Source of the DNA: Streptomyces capitiformicae
GTDB lineage: Bacteria > Actinomycetota > Actinomycetes > Streptomycetales > Streptomycetaceae
DNA length: 64,000 nucleotides
Direction of reading: 5' to 3'
Assembly (NCBI RefSeq): GCF_002214185.1
Contig: NZ_CP022161.1
Coordinates: forward strand, 4,091,767 to 4,155,766
Program-made: the position numbers and the translations under genes
Shown: positions 1 through 8,294 of the stretch, one piece after another
How positions within the stretch are numbered: the stretch's first letter is position 1
Layout: every line of letters begins with the position of its first letter
The notes under the pieces: model-generated
Told to the model about the DNA's origin: nothing
Databases searched by the model: none
The model's input: only the letters and a program-made list of their open reading frames with translations

Positions 1-1081
1 CGGCGGGCGCGATGTAGCCCTGCGCCTCGATCTCCTTCCAGGGCGCGTCGAACCGCTTGGGGCCGATGAGGGAGAAGACGTCCGACTCGCGGCCGTCCTC
101 CCGTACGAGCGTCGCCGTGAGGCCGAGACGGCGGCGCGCCTGGAGGTCCGCCGTGAACTTGAAGACCGGCGCGGGCAGCAGATGCACCTCGTCGTAGAGG
201 ATGAGCCCCCAGTCGCGGGAGTCGAACAGCTCCAGGTGCGGGTAGACGCCCTTCCGCCGGGTCGTCAGCACCTGGTACGTGGCGATGGTGACCGGGCGGA
301 TCTCCTTCTTCGTACCGCTGTACTCGCCGATCTCGTCCTCGGTCAGCGAGGTCCGCTTCACCAGCTCGTGCTTCCACTGCCGCGCGGAGACGGTGTTCGT
401 GACGAGGATGAGGGTGGTCGACTTCGCCTGGGCCATGGACCCGGCGCCGACGAGGGTCTTCCCGGCGCCGCACGGCAGCACCACGACCCCGCTCCCGCCG
501 TGCCAGAAGTTCTCCACCGCCTGCTTCTGGTACGGCCGCAGCGCCCAGCCGTCCTCGTTCAGCTCGATCGGGTGCGCCTCGCCGTCCACGTACCCGGCGA
601 GGTCCTCGGCCGGCCAGCCCAGCTTCAGCAGCGTCTGCTTGATCTGCCCGCGCTCGGAGGGGTGCACGACGACGGTGTCCGGGTCGATCCGGGCGCCGAC
701 GAGCGGAGTGACCCTCTTCGACCGCAGGATCTCCTCCAGCACCGGCCGGTCGGTGGTGGTCAGCACCAGCCCGTGCGCCGGGTGCTTGCTCAGCGTGAGG
801 CGGCCGTAACGGTCCATCGTCTCGGCGATGTCCACGAGCAGCGCGTGCGGCACCGGATACCGGCTGTACTGCACCAACGCGTCCACGACCTGCTCGGCGT
901 CATGCCCCGCGGCCCGCGCGTTCCACAACCCGAGCGGCGTCACCCGGTAGGTGTGGATGTGCTCGGGCGCCCGCTCCAGCTCCGCGAACGGCGCGATGGC
1001 CCGACGACACTCGTCCGCCTGCTCGTGGTCGACCTCCAGGAGCAGCGTCTTGTCGGACTGGACGATGAGAGGTCCGTTCAC
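1..1081 (-). CDS. XPB-type superfamily 2 DNA helicase, 3' end cut by the window edge
   Basis: The first 360 codons of a DNA helicase related to eukaryotic/archaeal XPB, which unwinds damaged or transcribed DNA using ATP. After an N-terminal domain (about residues 1-170) comes motif Q/I with Walker A CGAGKT (residues 204-209), motif II DEVH (297-300) and motif III LTATLVREDG; the second RecA lobe lies beyond position 1. Start: a GTG at 1081 preceded by a GGAAAG ribosome site seven bases upstream gives the N-terminus MNGPLIVQ. A second protein resembling the N-terminal region of XPB/Ssl2 lies close by on the same strand (3027-5651), which suggests the two act together in repair, although no domain proves it. 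Family assignment is firm; the biological role in Streptomyces is inferred from homologues. Confidence 0.9.
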   Translation of the reverse strand, partial: MNGPLIVQSDKTLLLEVDHEQADECRRAIAPFAELERAPEHIHTYRVTPLGLWNARAAGHDAEQVVDALVQYSRYPVPHALLVDIAETMDRYGRLTLSKHPAHGLVLTTTDRPVLEEILRSKRVTPLVGARIDPDTVVVHPSERGQIKQTLLKLGWPAEDLAGYVDGEAHPIELNEDGWALRPYQKQAVENFWHGGSGVVVLPCGAGKTLVGAGSMAQAKSTTLILVTNTVSARQWKHELVKRTSLTEDEIGEYSGTKKEIRPVTIATYQVLTTRRKGVYPHLELFDSRDWGLILYDEVHLLPAPVFKFTADLQARRRLGLTATLVREDGRESDVFSLIGPKRFDAPWKEIEAQGYIAPA

Positions 1082-1256
1082 GTACGTACTTTCCTTCCGC
1101 GCGGGCCAAACGTCCAGTGTGCCTGATCGTTCCGCCTTTCCGCGGTGCCCGGGAGTACCGGAACCCTTCACACCGCCGGTCCTATTGGATGTCTATCCAC
1201 TCCGATGAGTGGTGTGAATTCAGATTTGTGGGGATGGTTCCGAAGAATGGCGGACC

Positions 1257-2666
1257 GTGCAGCCATCTACCCAGTCGGCCCCGTCGACCCCGTCGTCCCC
1301 CCAGGGCATGCTCGGTTATGCCCTGTTCGCCACCCGCTGGCTCCAGGCGCCGCTGTATTTCGGGCTGGTGGCCGCGCAGGGGGTGTACGTCTACAAGTTC
1401 TTCAATGAGCTGTGGACGTTAATCGTCAAGTGCGTGGGCGGGAGCGCCAGCGAGACGTACGTGATGCTCGCGGTGCTCAAGCTGGTCGATGTCGTCATGA
1501 TCGCCAATCTGCTGATCATGACGATCGTCGGCGGCTACGAGACCTTCGTCTCCCGCATCGGCCTCCAGGGCCACCGTGACCAGCCCGAATGGCTCTCGCA
1601 CGTGAACTCCAACGTGCTGAAGGTCAAGCTCGCCACCGCCATCGTGGGCATCTCCTCCGTCCATCTGCTCCAGATGTTCGTGGACGTCCACCACACCTCC
1701 CGCCACTCGCTGCTGTGGGGCACGGTGATCCACATGGCCTTCATCGCCTCGGCGGTGCTCCTGGCGTACATGTCGGGGCCGATGCTGCGGGGGGAGAGCG
1801 GCCACGGGCACGGGGCGCACGACGGCCCGTCGAAGGACCCGGACGGCCCGAAGAGGCCCACGGAGCCGACGGAGCCCCAGCAGCCGACGGAGCCGAAGGA
1901 GTACCGCGTGGTCGGGCCGCTTGCCCCGGCACCCGTCCTCCTCCCCGCCCGGCTGCCGATTCCGGCCCAGGCCACCTCGTACGAGAAGTACGAGAAGTAC
2001 GGGAACTTCGAGGACTTCGAGACCCGGTTCGCGCGGGGCGGTACGCGGCTCGTGCAGTACGAGGGCGGGGTCGAGGGGCGGGTGCGGGCCGCCGGGTTCC
2101 CGGGGCGGAAGCTGCTGGAGGAGTTCGACGAGGAGCACCCGCGTTCCTTCGACCGGCAGGCGCTGGCCCGGCTCGCGACCGCGGACTTCGTGGCCGCCGG
2201 GCGGAACGTGGTGTTCGTCGGCCCTCCGGGGACCGGCAAGACGCATCTCGCGATCGGTCTCGGCGTACGGGCCTGCCAGGCCGGGCACCGGGTGCTGTTC
2301 GCGACCGCCGAGGAGTGGGCCGCGCGGCTGGCGGGGGCGCGGGCGGCGGGCAGGCTGGCCGAGGAACTGGCCGCGCTCGACGCCTGCCCCCTGCTGATCG
2401 TCGACGAGGTCGGCTATCTGCCGTTCGACTCGGACACCGCCCGGCTCCTGTTCCAGCTGGTCGCCCGCCGCTACGAGCGGGCCTCGCTGATCGTCACCAG
2501 CGACCGCCCGCTCGACCGCTGGGACGAGATCTTCGGCACGGCCGCCCCGGCCATGGTCGACCGGCTCGCGCACCACGCCGAGATCGTCCGTCTCGAAGGG
2601 GACAGCTACCGTCTGCGGCGGGTCACTTCAGGCCGATGTTCTGGATCAGCGGCCCCTCCACAGTGA
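1257..2666 (+). CDS. UPF0114 (TIGR00645/YqhA-like) membrane protein fused to an IstB/DnaC-like ATPase
   Basis: A 469-residue two-part protein. Residues about 17-185 match the UPF0114/YqhA family: four membrane segments, with LKLVDVVMIANLLIMTIVGG and HVNSNVLKVKLATAIVGISS as recognisable blocks. A Pro/Glu-rich linker (PTEPTEPQQPTEPKE) leads to an IstB-type AAA+ domain (about 255-455) with Walker A GPPGTGKT (322-329), Walker B LLIVDEVGYLPF and the C-terminal sensor region DRLAHHAEIVRLEG. IstB normally loads the IS21 transposase IstA, but no istA is present and the ATPase is tethered to membrane segments, so transposition is not its obvious role. Start GTG 1257 has only a weak ribosome site; an in-frame ATG at 1308 would also keep the first membrane segment. 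The last 16 residues overlap the convergent gene at 2623-2790. Confidence 0.82.
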   Translation: MQPSTQSAPSTPSSPQGMLGYALFATRWLQAPLYFGLVAAQGVYVYKFFNELWTLIVKCVGGSASETYVMLAVLKLVDVVMIANLLIMTIVGGYETFVSRIGLQGHRDQPEWLSHVNSNVLKVKLATAIVGISSVHLLQMFVDVHHTSRHSLLWGTVIHMAFIASAVLLAYMSGPMLRGESGHGHGAHDGPSKDPDGPKRPTEPTEPQQPTEPKEYRVVGPLAPAPVLLPARLPIPAQATSYEKYEKYGNFEDFETRFARGGTRLVQYEGGVEGRVRAAGFPGRKLLEEFDEEHPRSFDRQALARLATADFVAAGRNVVFVGPPGTGKTHLAIGLGVRACQAGHRVLFATAEEWAARLAGARAAGRLAEELAALDACPLLIVDEVGYLPFDSDTARLLFQLVARRYERASLIVTSDRPLDRWDEIFGTAAPAMVDRLAHHAEIVRLEGDSYRLRRVTSGRCSGSAAPPQ

Positions 2667-2790
2667 GGCCCTCGCCGACCAGGGTGCCGAGTTCGGGGAC
2701 GGGGACGGGCTGCGGGTTCGCCGCCGCCTCGGGGGCGAGTACGGCGAGCAGGGCGAGAGACGCGAGGAGCGTGGCGAGGGGACGGCGCAT
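2623..2790 (-). CDS. Small secreted peptide (55 aa)
   Basis: A 55-residue protein with a clean Sec signal: MRRPLATLL, a hydrophobic core, then Ala-rich PEAAAN as the probable cleavage site, leaving a mature peptide of about 30 residues rich in Pro, Val and Gly and ending NIGLK. I chose ATG 2790 because the charged start sits directly before the hydrophobic core and a GAAAGG lies about twelve bases upstream; a GTG at 2850 would add 20 residues that spoil the signal peptide. Its last 44 bases are antisense to the end of the IstB fusion gene. No family recognised. It could be a small surface or morphogen-like peptide; that is only a guess from size and export signal. Confidence 0.6.
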   Translation of the reverse strand: MRRPLATLLASLALLAVLAPEAAANPQPVPVPELGTLVGEGLTVEGPLIQNIGLK

Positions 2791-3026
2791 GAGACGTGTG
2801 GGCCTTTCGAGCGTGAGGAAAGCGTGCGGAGTCGATCTCGATCGGGACACAGGGTGGCTGCCCGCCGTACGGAACGTGATGTGCGGGGGCGCGCAGGACC
2901 GCTCATCGGGGGGAAAAGTCGGGCGTGGCCTGCATGAACTCCCGTATTCACCCGAATGGGTGCGGGAAGAGACGACGTTTGATCACGCAGTTTGCCGCCA
3001 CGGTTCGTTCACGTCATGCCGTTTGA

Positions 3027-5651
3027 TCACATCGCGTCGTCCGCCAGCTCCGCGACGCCCGTGATCCGATGCAGGGGAAACGTCCGGACCTCGTCCGCCG
3101 TGTGGTCGTACGCCGTGACGAAGCCGCCCTCGACGCGCACGGGTGCGATGACGCGCTGGCTGGCGGAGCCCTCGGCGTTGACGTAGCCGATCCACAGGGC
3201 CTCGCCGGTGAGGACGGCGGCCTGCATGGTGGCGAGGGTCTCGGCGGGACCGGTACGCGGCAGGGCGCCCGAGGGGGTTGGGCCGTCCGTCGCCCTGCGG
3301 GGGGCCGTGGAGGCGAGGTCACCGGCGCGGATGGCGCGGATCGCGGCACCGAGCAGAGTGTCGTCCGGGGCCGGAGGGCCCTCCGGGACGGGCTCGGGGG
3401 CCGTACGCGGCGGGGTGCGGTGTGCGTGGGCGCGGGTGATCAGCACGTCGCCCTCGGCGGACTCGGCGGCCGGTGCGTAGCCCATCGCGCGCAGCCCGTC
3501 GAGGAGCGCCGCCGGATCCGCCTGGGCGGCGAGCACGGTCGGCGCGAGGCGGCGCAGCCCCAGGCCCTGGGAGCGCTTGTCGGCGAGGATCTCGCTGAGC
3601 ATCGCGTCGTCGTCGCAGCGTACGTACGCCGAGGCCGCGCCGATCCGCAGATGGCCGTGGCGCCGGGCCACGTCGTCGATCAGATACGACAGCGGCTGCG
3701 GGACCGGCGTACGGGAGTGCGCGGTCAGGAAGTCGTGCAGGTCGGAGGCGCTGCGGCCGGCGTCCAGGGCCCGGCGCACCGAACCCGGCGTGAACCGGTA
3801 CACCGTCGCGCCACCCTTGGACTCCACGTCCGCCAGTACGCCCAGCGCCTCGGCGAGCGGCCGCCGCAACGGCCCCGGCGCGACCGCCGTCAGATCCGCC
3901 TGGAGCAGGACGTGGTCGAGCGGTTCGGGGAGGAGCGGCGCGAGCAGTCGGGCGGCCTGGGCGGCGGCCGCGGCCTGCTCGACGACCGGGTCGGGGGAGG
4001 GGCGGCGGACGGGGACGGCGGGTACGGGGACATGGTGGGCGGGGAGTTTGTCGCCGGGGGTCTCCGGCAGGTCGGCGGTCGTTTCCGGCTCCGGTACGCC
4101 GAGGAGCGCGCGTCCGTGGGAGGACAGGGCCCCGCGTCCCGTGACGCCGAGCTGCTCGGCCTCCGCGAGGGCCCAGCGGGCGAGACGGGTGCGCAGGTCG
4201 TCCGGGTGGTCGGGGTGGTCGGGGTGCGGATGGGCCTGTGGAGGTTGCTGCTGGGGCTGCCGGCCGTGTGCGGGGCGTTCCCAGCGGAGGCGGGCCAGTA
4301 CGGAGTCGGGGGTCGCCGCCGTGCCCTCGGGCAGGCCGGCGAGCAGCGTGAGGACCCGGTGCCGTACCTCCGGCGCGGCCGAACGGTCCAGCCCCGGTCC
4401 CAGCGCCGACAACGTACGGTCCTTGGCGTCCCGCTCGCCGACCACGCCCGCCGTACGGGTCGCCGTCAGCCAGGCCGAGGCCAGCCGCGCCCAGCGCTCG
4501 GCGGGGGGCAGCTCCAGCCACTCGTCGTACGCGGGGGTCGCGGCGTACCGCTCGTCGGCCTCGCCGTCCGAGGCCAACAGGCCTGCGGCGTAGGCGAGTT
4601 CGATCCAGAAGGCGGCGAAGGGTTCGGGTACGTCGAGGGCGACGGCGGTGCGTTTGAGGTCCCGGACACTGAGGCCGCCCGCGCGCAGCACGTTCGGGCC
4701 GCCCTCGTCCCAGTCCTTCAGCAGCTCCTCGACGGTCGCGAGCGCGGTGTACGCCTGCCCGGCCGCCGTCGCGTCCACAACCTGTGGACGATGCGCGGCC
4801 GCCGCCTCCACGGGCGGGGGAACGGGGTGGACCTCCCGGTGCGCCCGGCCGGACCGCAGATGGAGGGCGACCTCACGGGGGATGACGACCGTGCCGGGGG
4901 CGGTGGGCAGGAGCAGCCCGCGGTCGAGGAGCCAGCGCAGGTGGGGCGCCGGGTTGGCGGTGACCTGGCCGTACGGCGGCCCCCAGAGCAGGCGGGTCAG
5001 GACGTCGAGGGACTCGGCGGGGGCGCCGGCGAGGAGGGCGGCCATGCGGCGCCGGTCGGAGAAGAGTTCGGTGAGGGCGGTGACGGCGGAGACCGAGTCA
5101 TGCGTGCTCGGCAGGCCGGCCTCGGTGACGATCTCCTGCACCCGGCCCGGCGACATCCCCGCCGTGGCCTCCGCGACGGTCGGGCCGAGGCCGGTGGGGG
5201 AGGGGTGCTGCGGCGAGGGGGAGAGCAGCTCACGGGCCGTGCGAACCAGGCGGAGGCGGTCGTCGGGGCCCCAGACGAGGGCCTGGTCGCGCAGCGTTCC
5301 GAGCGCGTGCGGGAGGGCTGCCGCCACGTCCGGGTCGGGTCGGCCGCCACCGTCGCGGTCGCCGGCCATCAGGTTCAGGAGTTCGTCGTACGACGACGGG
5401 TCCCGGGCCACGGCCAGGGCCTGGGCCGTCTGGGAGGCGAACCTGTCCAGGCGTTCCAGAGCGCGTACGACCGAGGCGCGGGTGCCGGCGCGGGTGGCCA
5501 GCTGCGTCAGGTCCGTGGGGACGGGAGTGATGAGGTCCGGGCGGGCCCGGAGCAGCACGGCGAGCGAACCGTCGTCCCGCGCGCGGAGCGACTCCGCGAG
5601 TGAGCGGGGCGCTCCTCGGGTTTGGCCGGTGCTGGGCTCCTCGGTGCTCAT
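3027..5651 (-). CDS. Helicase-associated (XPB/Ssl2 N-terminal-like) protein
   Basis: An 874-residue soluble protein common in actinobacteria and annotated as helicase-associated/XPB_Ssl2_N. It starts MSTEEPSTGQTRGAP (ATG 5651; an upstream alternative at 5681 exists) and has a long winged-helix-rich N-terminal half (LRARDDGSLAVLLRARPDL opens the domain), a Pro/His-rich linker (QPQQQPPQAHPHPDHPDHP), and a C-terminal region with the XPB-N signature YLIDDVARRHGHLRIGAA followed by a WYL-like tail (IGYVNAEGSASQRVIAPVRV). It has no Walker motifs, so it is not itself a helicase. The XPB helicase at the window start and this protein probably form a functional pair. The family assignment is good; its biochemical role is unknown. 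Confidence 0.85.
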   Translation of the reverse strand: MSTEEPSTGQTRGAPRSLAESLRARDDGSLAVLLRARPDLITPVPTDLTQLATRAGTRASVVRALERLDRFASQTAQALAVARDPSSYDELLNLMAGDRDGGGRPDPDVAAALPHALGTLRDQALVWGPDDRLRLVRTARELLSPSPQHPSPTGLGPTVAEATAGMSPGRVQEIVTEAGLPSTHDSVSAVTALTELFSDRRRMAALLAGAPAESLDVLTRLLWGPPYGQVTANPAPHLRWLLDRGLLLPTAPGTVVIPREVALHLRSGRAHREVHPVPPPVEAAAAHRPQVVDATAAGQAYTALATVEELLKDWDEGGPNVLRAGGLSVRDLKRTAVALDVPEPFAAFWIELAYAAGLLASDGEADERYAATPAYDEWLELPPAERWARLASAWLTATRTAGVVGERDAKDRTLSALGPGLDRSAAPEVRHRVLTLLAGLPEGTAATPDSVLARLRWERPAHGRQPQQQPPQAHPHPDHPDHPDDLRTRLARWALAEAEQLGVTGRGALSSHGRALLGVPEPETTADLPETPGDKLPAHHVPVPAVPVRRPSPDPVVEQAAAAAQAARLLAPLLPEPLDHVLLQADLTAVAPGPLRRPLAEALGVLADVESKGGATVYRFTPGSVRRALDAGRSASDLHDFLTAHSRTPVPQPLSYLIDDVARRHGHLRIGAASAYVRCDDDAMLSEILADKRSQGLGLRRLAPTVLAAQADPAALLDGLRAMGYAPAAESAEGDVLITRAHAHRTPPRTAPEPVPEGPPAPDDTLLGAAIRAIRAGDLASTAPRRATDGPTPSGALPRTGPAETLATMQAAVLTGEALWIGYVNAEGSASQRVIAPVRVEGGFVTAYDHTADEVRTFPLHRITGVAELADDAM

Positions 5652-5713
5652 CCTGTCAACCGTAGCGGAGGGGCGCGGCACTCAGCCGCGGGCAGTCGTG
5701 CCGCTGGGGCGAT

Positions 5714-5753
5714 GGGGGTACCTCCCGCTCGAGCGAAGCCGAGAGTGGGGGAG
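5714..5753. repeat. Palindromic intergenic repeat, copy 1
   Basis: GC-rich repeat with the core CTCCCGCTCGAGCGAAGCC followed by GAGAGTGGGGGAG. The same core recurs at 41164-41219 and, with one base change, inside the coding sequence of the oxidoreductase at 57893-57938. The CTCCC/GGGGAG ends can pair. This copy lies between two divergent genes. Confidence 0.8.
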
Positions 5754-5915
5754 GGTGGGCGCGGCGGCACCCTGTCAGCGCCAGTAAGCGGAACCTGCCC
5801 CAGGCCGGCCCCGGCGCCGGGTGCCCTGCGCAGCCGGGGTGGTCGTAGCGCATCAGCTCCGGGTGCCTGGAAACGGTACGGTCGGATGAGCACGCGCCAA
5901 CCCCGGAGGGGCTTC

Positions 5916-6974
5916 GTGGGGATTGAGAGCGACCAGGTCGTTTACGAGTATCTGAGTCGGGTCGGTGACTTGGCCCAGCAGCGGCAGTTGCCGTCGGCGA
6001 CCCGTATGCGTCTGGTGTCGGAGCTGCGGGACGAGATCGACCGGCGGCGGGCGAAGGCGACGGTGGACAGTCCGGCCGCCGTGCGCCGCATCATCGCCCG
6101 CCTCGGTACGCCCGACGAGATCGTCACCGCCGCGGGGACGCCCGGCGAGACGCCCGCGCCGAACGCGCCGCCGGCCGCCGTGCCCGTACAGCGGGCGACC
6201 GGTGGTGACCACGACTCGGAGGAACGGCCCAAGGGGCTGTCGAAGAGCCTGCGCCGGGTCGTCCCCCGTCCCCGCCCGGCCGAGTCGGCGGCGCCGCCCG
6301 TGGACGAGGGTGCTTCCCCGCCGCACCTCGCCCCGCTGCACGAGATCGGCGACAGCGGGGTGCAGCCCGACTGGTGGCGGGTCGGGGGAGGAGGCGGGCC
6401 CGGCGGTGGTGAGTTCGGGCTCGGGCTCGGGGACGGCGTACCCGGGTTTGTCGGGGGTGTGGAGATTCCCGAGTTGTTGAAGCCGCCGCCGGTGACGGAG
6501 GGCGGGGACGGGCAGGGGGCGGCGGCCGGGAAGCCGGGGCCGGCGTCGGGAGCCGTGGAGAAGGCGGCGGTTCCGGCGGAGGACGCGGGTGAGGGCGATG
6601 CCCCTCGGCGGCGGTTGCCGCGGTTGCGGCCTGCTGGTGGGTGGAGCAATCCGTTGTTGTTGCTGGCCGCCGTGTTGCTGGTCGCGGGGGCGGTGATGGG
6701 GAGTCTGGTGCCGCTGGGGTTGGGGTGGTTGATCGCCTATCTCTCGCGGAGGTTGACGCCCGCGGAGTCGAAGTTGGCCGTGCTCGGGGTGCCGGGCGTG
6801 GTGGCCGCGGGTGGGATCGTGTGGCTGTGGGGGCGTAGTGATGGGCGGTGGGGGGATGCCATTGCTCGGGGCGAGATGAATGTGGCGGTGGCGGAGACGT
6901 GGCCGTGGGTGCTTCGGGTCGCCGCGATCTCGTCGGCGCTCTATGTTCTCTGGCGGTCTCAGCGGGGTCGGTGA
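5916..6974 (+). CDS. HAAS-like membrane protein
   Basis: A 352-residue protein. Residues 1-70 form a helical domain resembling HAAS/DUF1700 signalling domains (SRVGDLAQQ, MRLVSELRDEIDRR, ending IIARLGTPDEIVTAAG). A long Gly/Pro-rich disordered stretch follows (about 75-240, with WWRVGGGGGPGGG), then a membrane domain of about four segments starting at NPLLLLAAVLLVAGAVMGSL. I chose GTG 5916 because GGAGGG sits five bases upstream; an ATG at 5886 is possible but has a poorer ribosome site. In firmicutes HAAS proteins are often controlled by adjacent PadR regulators; none is present here. Function unknown; it is probably a membrane sensor or regulator. No operon partner: the next gene is separated by about 215 bases. 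Confidence 0.75.
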   Translation: MGIESDQVVYEYLSRVGDLAQQRQLPSATRMRLVSELRDEIDRRRAKATVDSPAAVRRIIARLGTPDEIVTAAGTPGETPAPNAPPAAVPVQRATGGDHDSEERPKGLSKSLRRVVPRPRPAESAAPPVDEGASPPHLAPLHEIGDSGVQPDWWRVGGGGGPGGGEFGLGLGDGVPGFVGGVEIPELLKPPPVTEGGDGQGAAAGKPGPASGAVEKAAVPAEDAGEGDAPRRRLPRLRPAGGWSNPLLLLAAVLLVAGAVMGSLVPLGLGWLIAYLSRRLTPAESKLAVLGVPGVVAAGGIVWLWGRSDGRWGDAIARGEMNVAVAETWPWVLRVAAISSALYVLWRSQRGR

Positions 6975-7081
6975 TCTGGGGGTTTGCTCGCCCCCGCCGC
7001 CCCTACCCGTTCCCGTCTCGTTCCCGTCCCCAAGGGCTGCCGCCCCTTCGACCCCGCTTCGCCTTTTCGCCGTGAGGGCTT

Positions 7082-7117
7082 GCGTGTGTGTGCGTGTGCG
7101 TGTGCGTGTGCGTGTGC
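7082..7117. repeat. GT/GC microsatellite (GTGTGC-type)
   Basis: Simple-sequence tract of alternating GTGTGC units, about six copies, just upstream of a small perfect hairpin (GCGCCCC-TTGC-GGGGCGC, 7149-7166) and 70 bases before the HAD gene. Alternating purine-pyrimidine DNA of this type can adopt Z-form and varies in copy number between strains. Confidence 0.8.
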
Positions 7118-7189
7118 GGGAGCGTTGTGGCTTGTCGCGCCGTTCCCCGCGCCCCTTGCGGGGCGCTGGTGCTGGGCACAATGGGGGGC

Positions 7190-7822
7190 ATGACCTCTCG
7201 CATGCTGACCGTCGGGTTCGATCTCGACATGACCTTGATCGATTCTCGGCCGGGGATTCACGCCTGTTTTGAGGCGTTGGCGGCGAGGACGGGGGCGTAC
7301 ATAGACGCCGATCTGGCGATCACGCGGCTGGGGCCGCCGTTGGTGGATGAGCTGGCGTACTGGTTTCCGGCGGAGGAGGTGCCGGCCGTGGCGGAGATGT
7401 ATCGCGCCATGTACCCGTCCATCGCCATCGCCGCCACGCCCGCGATGCCCGGCGCGGCGGAGGCGATCGCGGCGGTTCGGGCGGGCGGGGGGCGGGCGAT
7501 CGTGGTGACCGCCAAGTACGAGCCGAACGCGAAGCTGCACCTGGAGCACCTCGGGATCGAGGCCGACGAGGTGGTCGGGGATCTGTGGGCGGAGGCCAAG
7601 GCGGAGGCGTTGCGGGAGCACGGGGCGAGTGTGTACGTCGGCGACCACACCGGCGACGTACGCGGCGCGCGCACCGCTCGGGCGTACTCGGTCGGGGTGG
7701 CCACCGGTCCCTGTGACGAGCGGGAGCTGCGGGAGGCGGGTGCCGACGTCGTCCTCGCGGATCTGACGGCCTTTCCGGAGTGGTGGGTCGCGCACCACCG
7801 CCAAGATCCGCCGGCGCGCTAG
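7190..7822 (+). CDS. HAD-family hydrolase (phosphatase)
   Basis: A 210-residue haloacid-dehalogenase-fold phosphatase. Motif I is GFDLDMTLIDS (nucleophile Asp near residue 10), motif II IVVTAK, and motif III/IV VYVGDHTGDVRGA. The cap region resembles phosphoglycolate phosphatase-like HADs (PLVDELAYWFPAEEVP). Start ATG 7190 follows a GGGGGG ribosome site and places motif I in the expected position; the longer open frame back to 7088 is only the translated microsatellite. The stop codon shares the palindrome CTAG with the convergent gene, so both genes end on the same four bases. Substrate cannot be assigned from sequence. Confidence 0.88.
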   Translation: MTSRMLTVGFDLDMTLIDSRPGIHACFEALAARTGAYIDADLAITRLGPPLVDELAYWFPAEEVPAVAEMYRAMYPSIAIAATPAMPGAAEAIAAVRAGGGRAIVVTAKYEPNAKLHLEHLGIEADEVVGDLWAEAKAEALREHGASVYVGDHTGDVRGARTARAYSVGVATGPCDERELREAGADVVLADLTAFPEWWVAHHRQDPPAR

Positions 7823-8070
7823 AAACGCGCCTCGCGCGCTCTCTTGCGCCCCGCAGCGACGGACTGGAGGACGCCGGCGCCGGCGATCAGGAATCCGACT
7901 CCCATGAACATGCTCAATCCGAACATGTATGTGGGGAATGGCGTCGTTCCGAGGAACAGCGGGGCCACGGTGACGAGGGTGGCCACGGCGCCGACGAAGA
8001 AGACGATGGCACCGATACGGATCAGCCGGTCACCGGGTTCGGCGGAATTCGGTTGGGTTTTGTCACGCAC
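7819..8070 (-). CDS. Small two-helix membrane protein
   Basis: An 83-residue protein with a polar N-terminus (MRDKTQPNSAEPGDRLIRIG), two hydrophobic helices (IVFFVGAVATLVTVAPLFL and MFGLSMFMGVGFLIAGAGVL) and a basic tail AGRKRAREARF, giving a likely cytoplasmic C-terminus. GTG 8070 is the only sensible start. It converges with the HAD gene, overlapping at CTAG, and diverges from the cold-shock gene. Unknown function; small membrane proteins of this pattern are common in Streptomyces. Confidence 0.7.
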   Translation of the reverse strand: MRDKTQPNSAEPGDRLIRIGAIVFFVGAVATLVTVAPLFLGTTPFPTYMFGLSMFMGVGFLIAGAGVLQSVAAGRKRAREARF

Positions 8071-8294
8071 CGGACCAGGGTAGTTCCCAGCGCGAGAGAA
8101 CAGTCGGGCGACGTCTTGTCAGCTGCCCCCGGACCATTAGCCTTGGACCGGCGGGTCCCGACGACCCGCTGTAGTGCTGTCCAGAGCAGTTTGCGCACAT
8201 CCAGAACACAGTAAGAACACGCGCGGCCCACGCGCGGATACACCCCGAACACTTTCCGACGCAGTTTCCGACGAGTACGAGGACGAGGACAGAC

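Noticed and set aside
1589-3064. 491-residue plus-strand open frame overlapping the UPF0114-IstB gene
   Set aside because: Arg/Gly/Pro-rich shadow frame typical of high-GC DNA; it runs through the real gene and the antisense peptide without recognisable motifs.
7082-7117. Upstream extension of the HAD protein through the GT tract (CVCVCV)
   Set aside because: Low-complexity translation of a microsatellite; ATG 7190 gives the family N-terminus with a good ribosome site.
6959-7804. Minus-strand open frame over the HAD gene
   Set aside because: Antisense shadow; Arg/Pro-rich, no domains, while the plus strand has clear HAD motifs.
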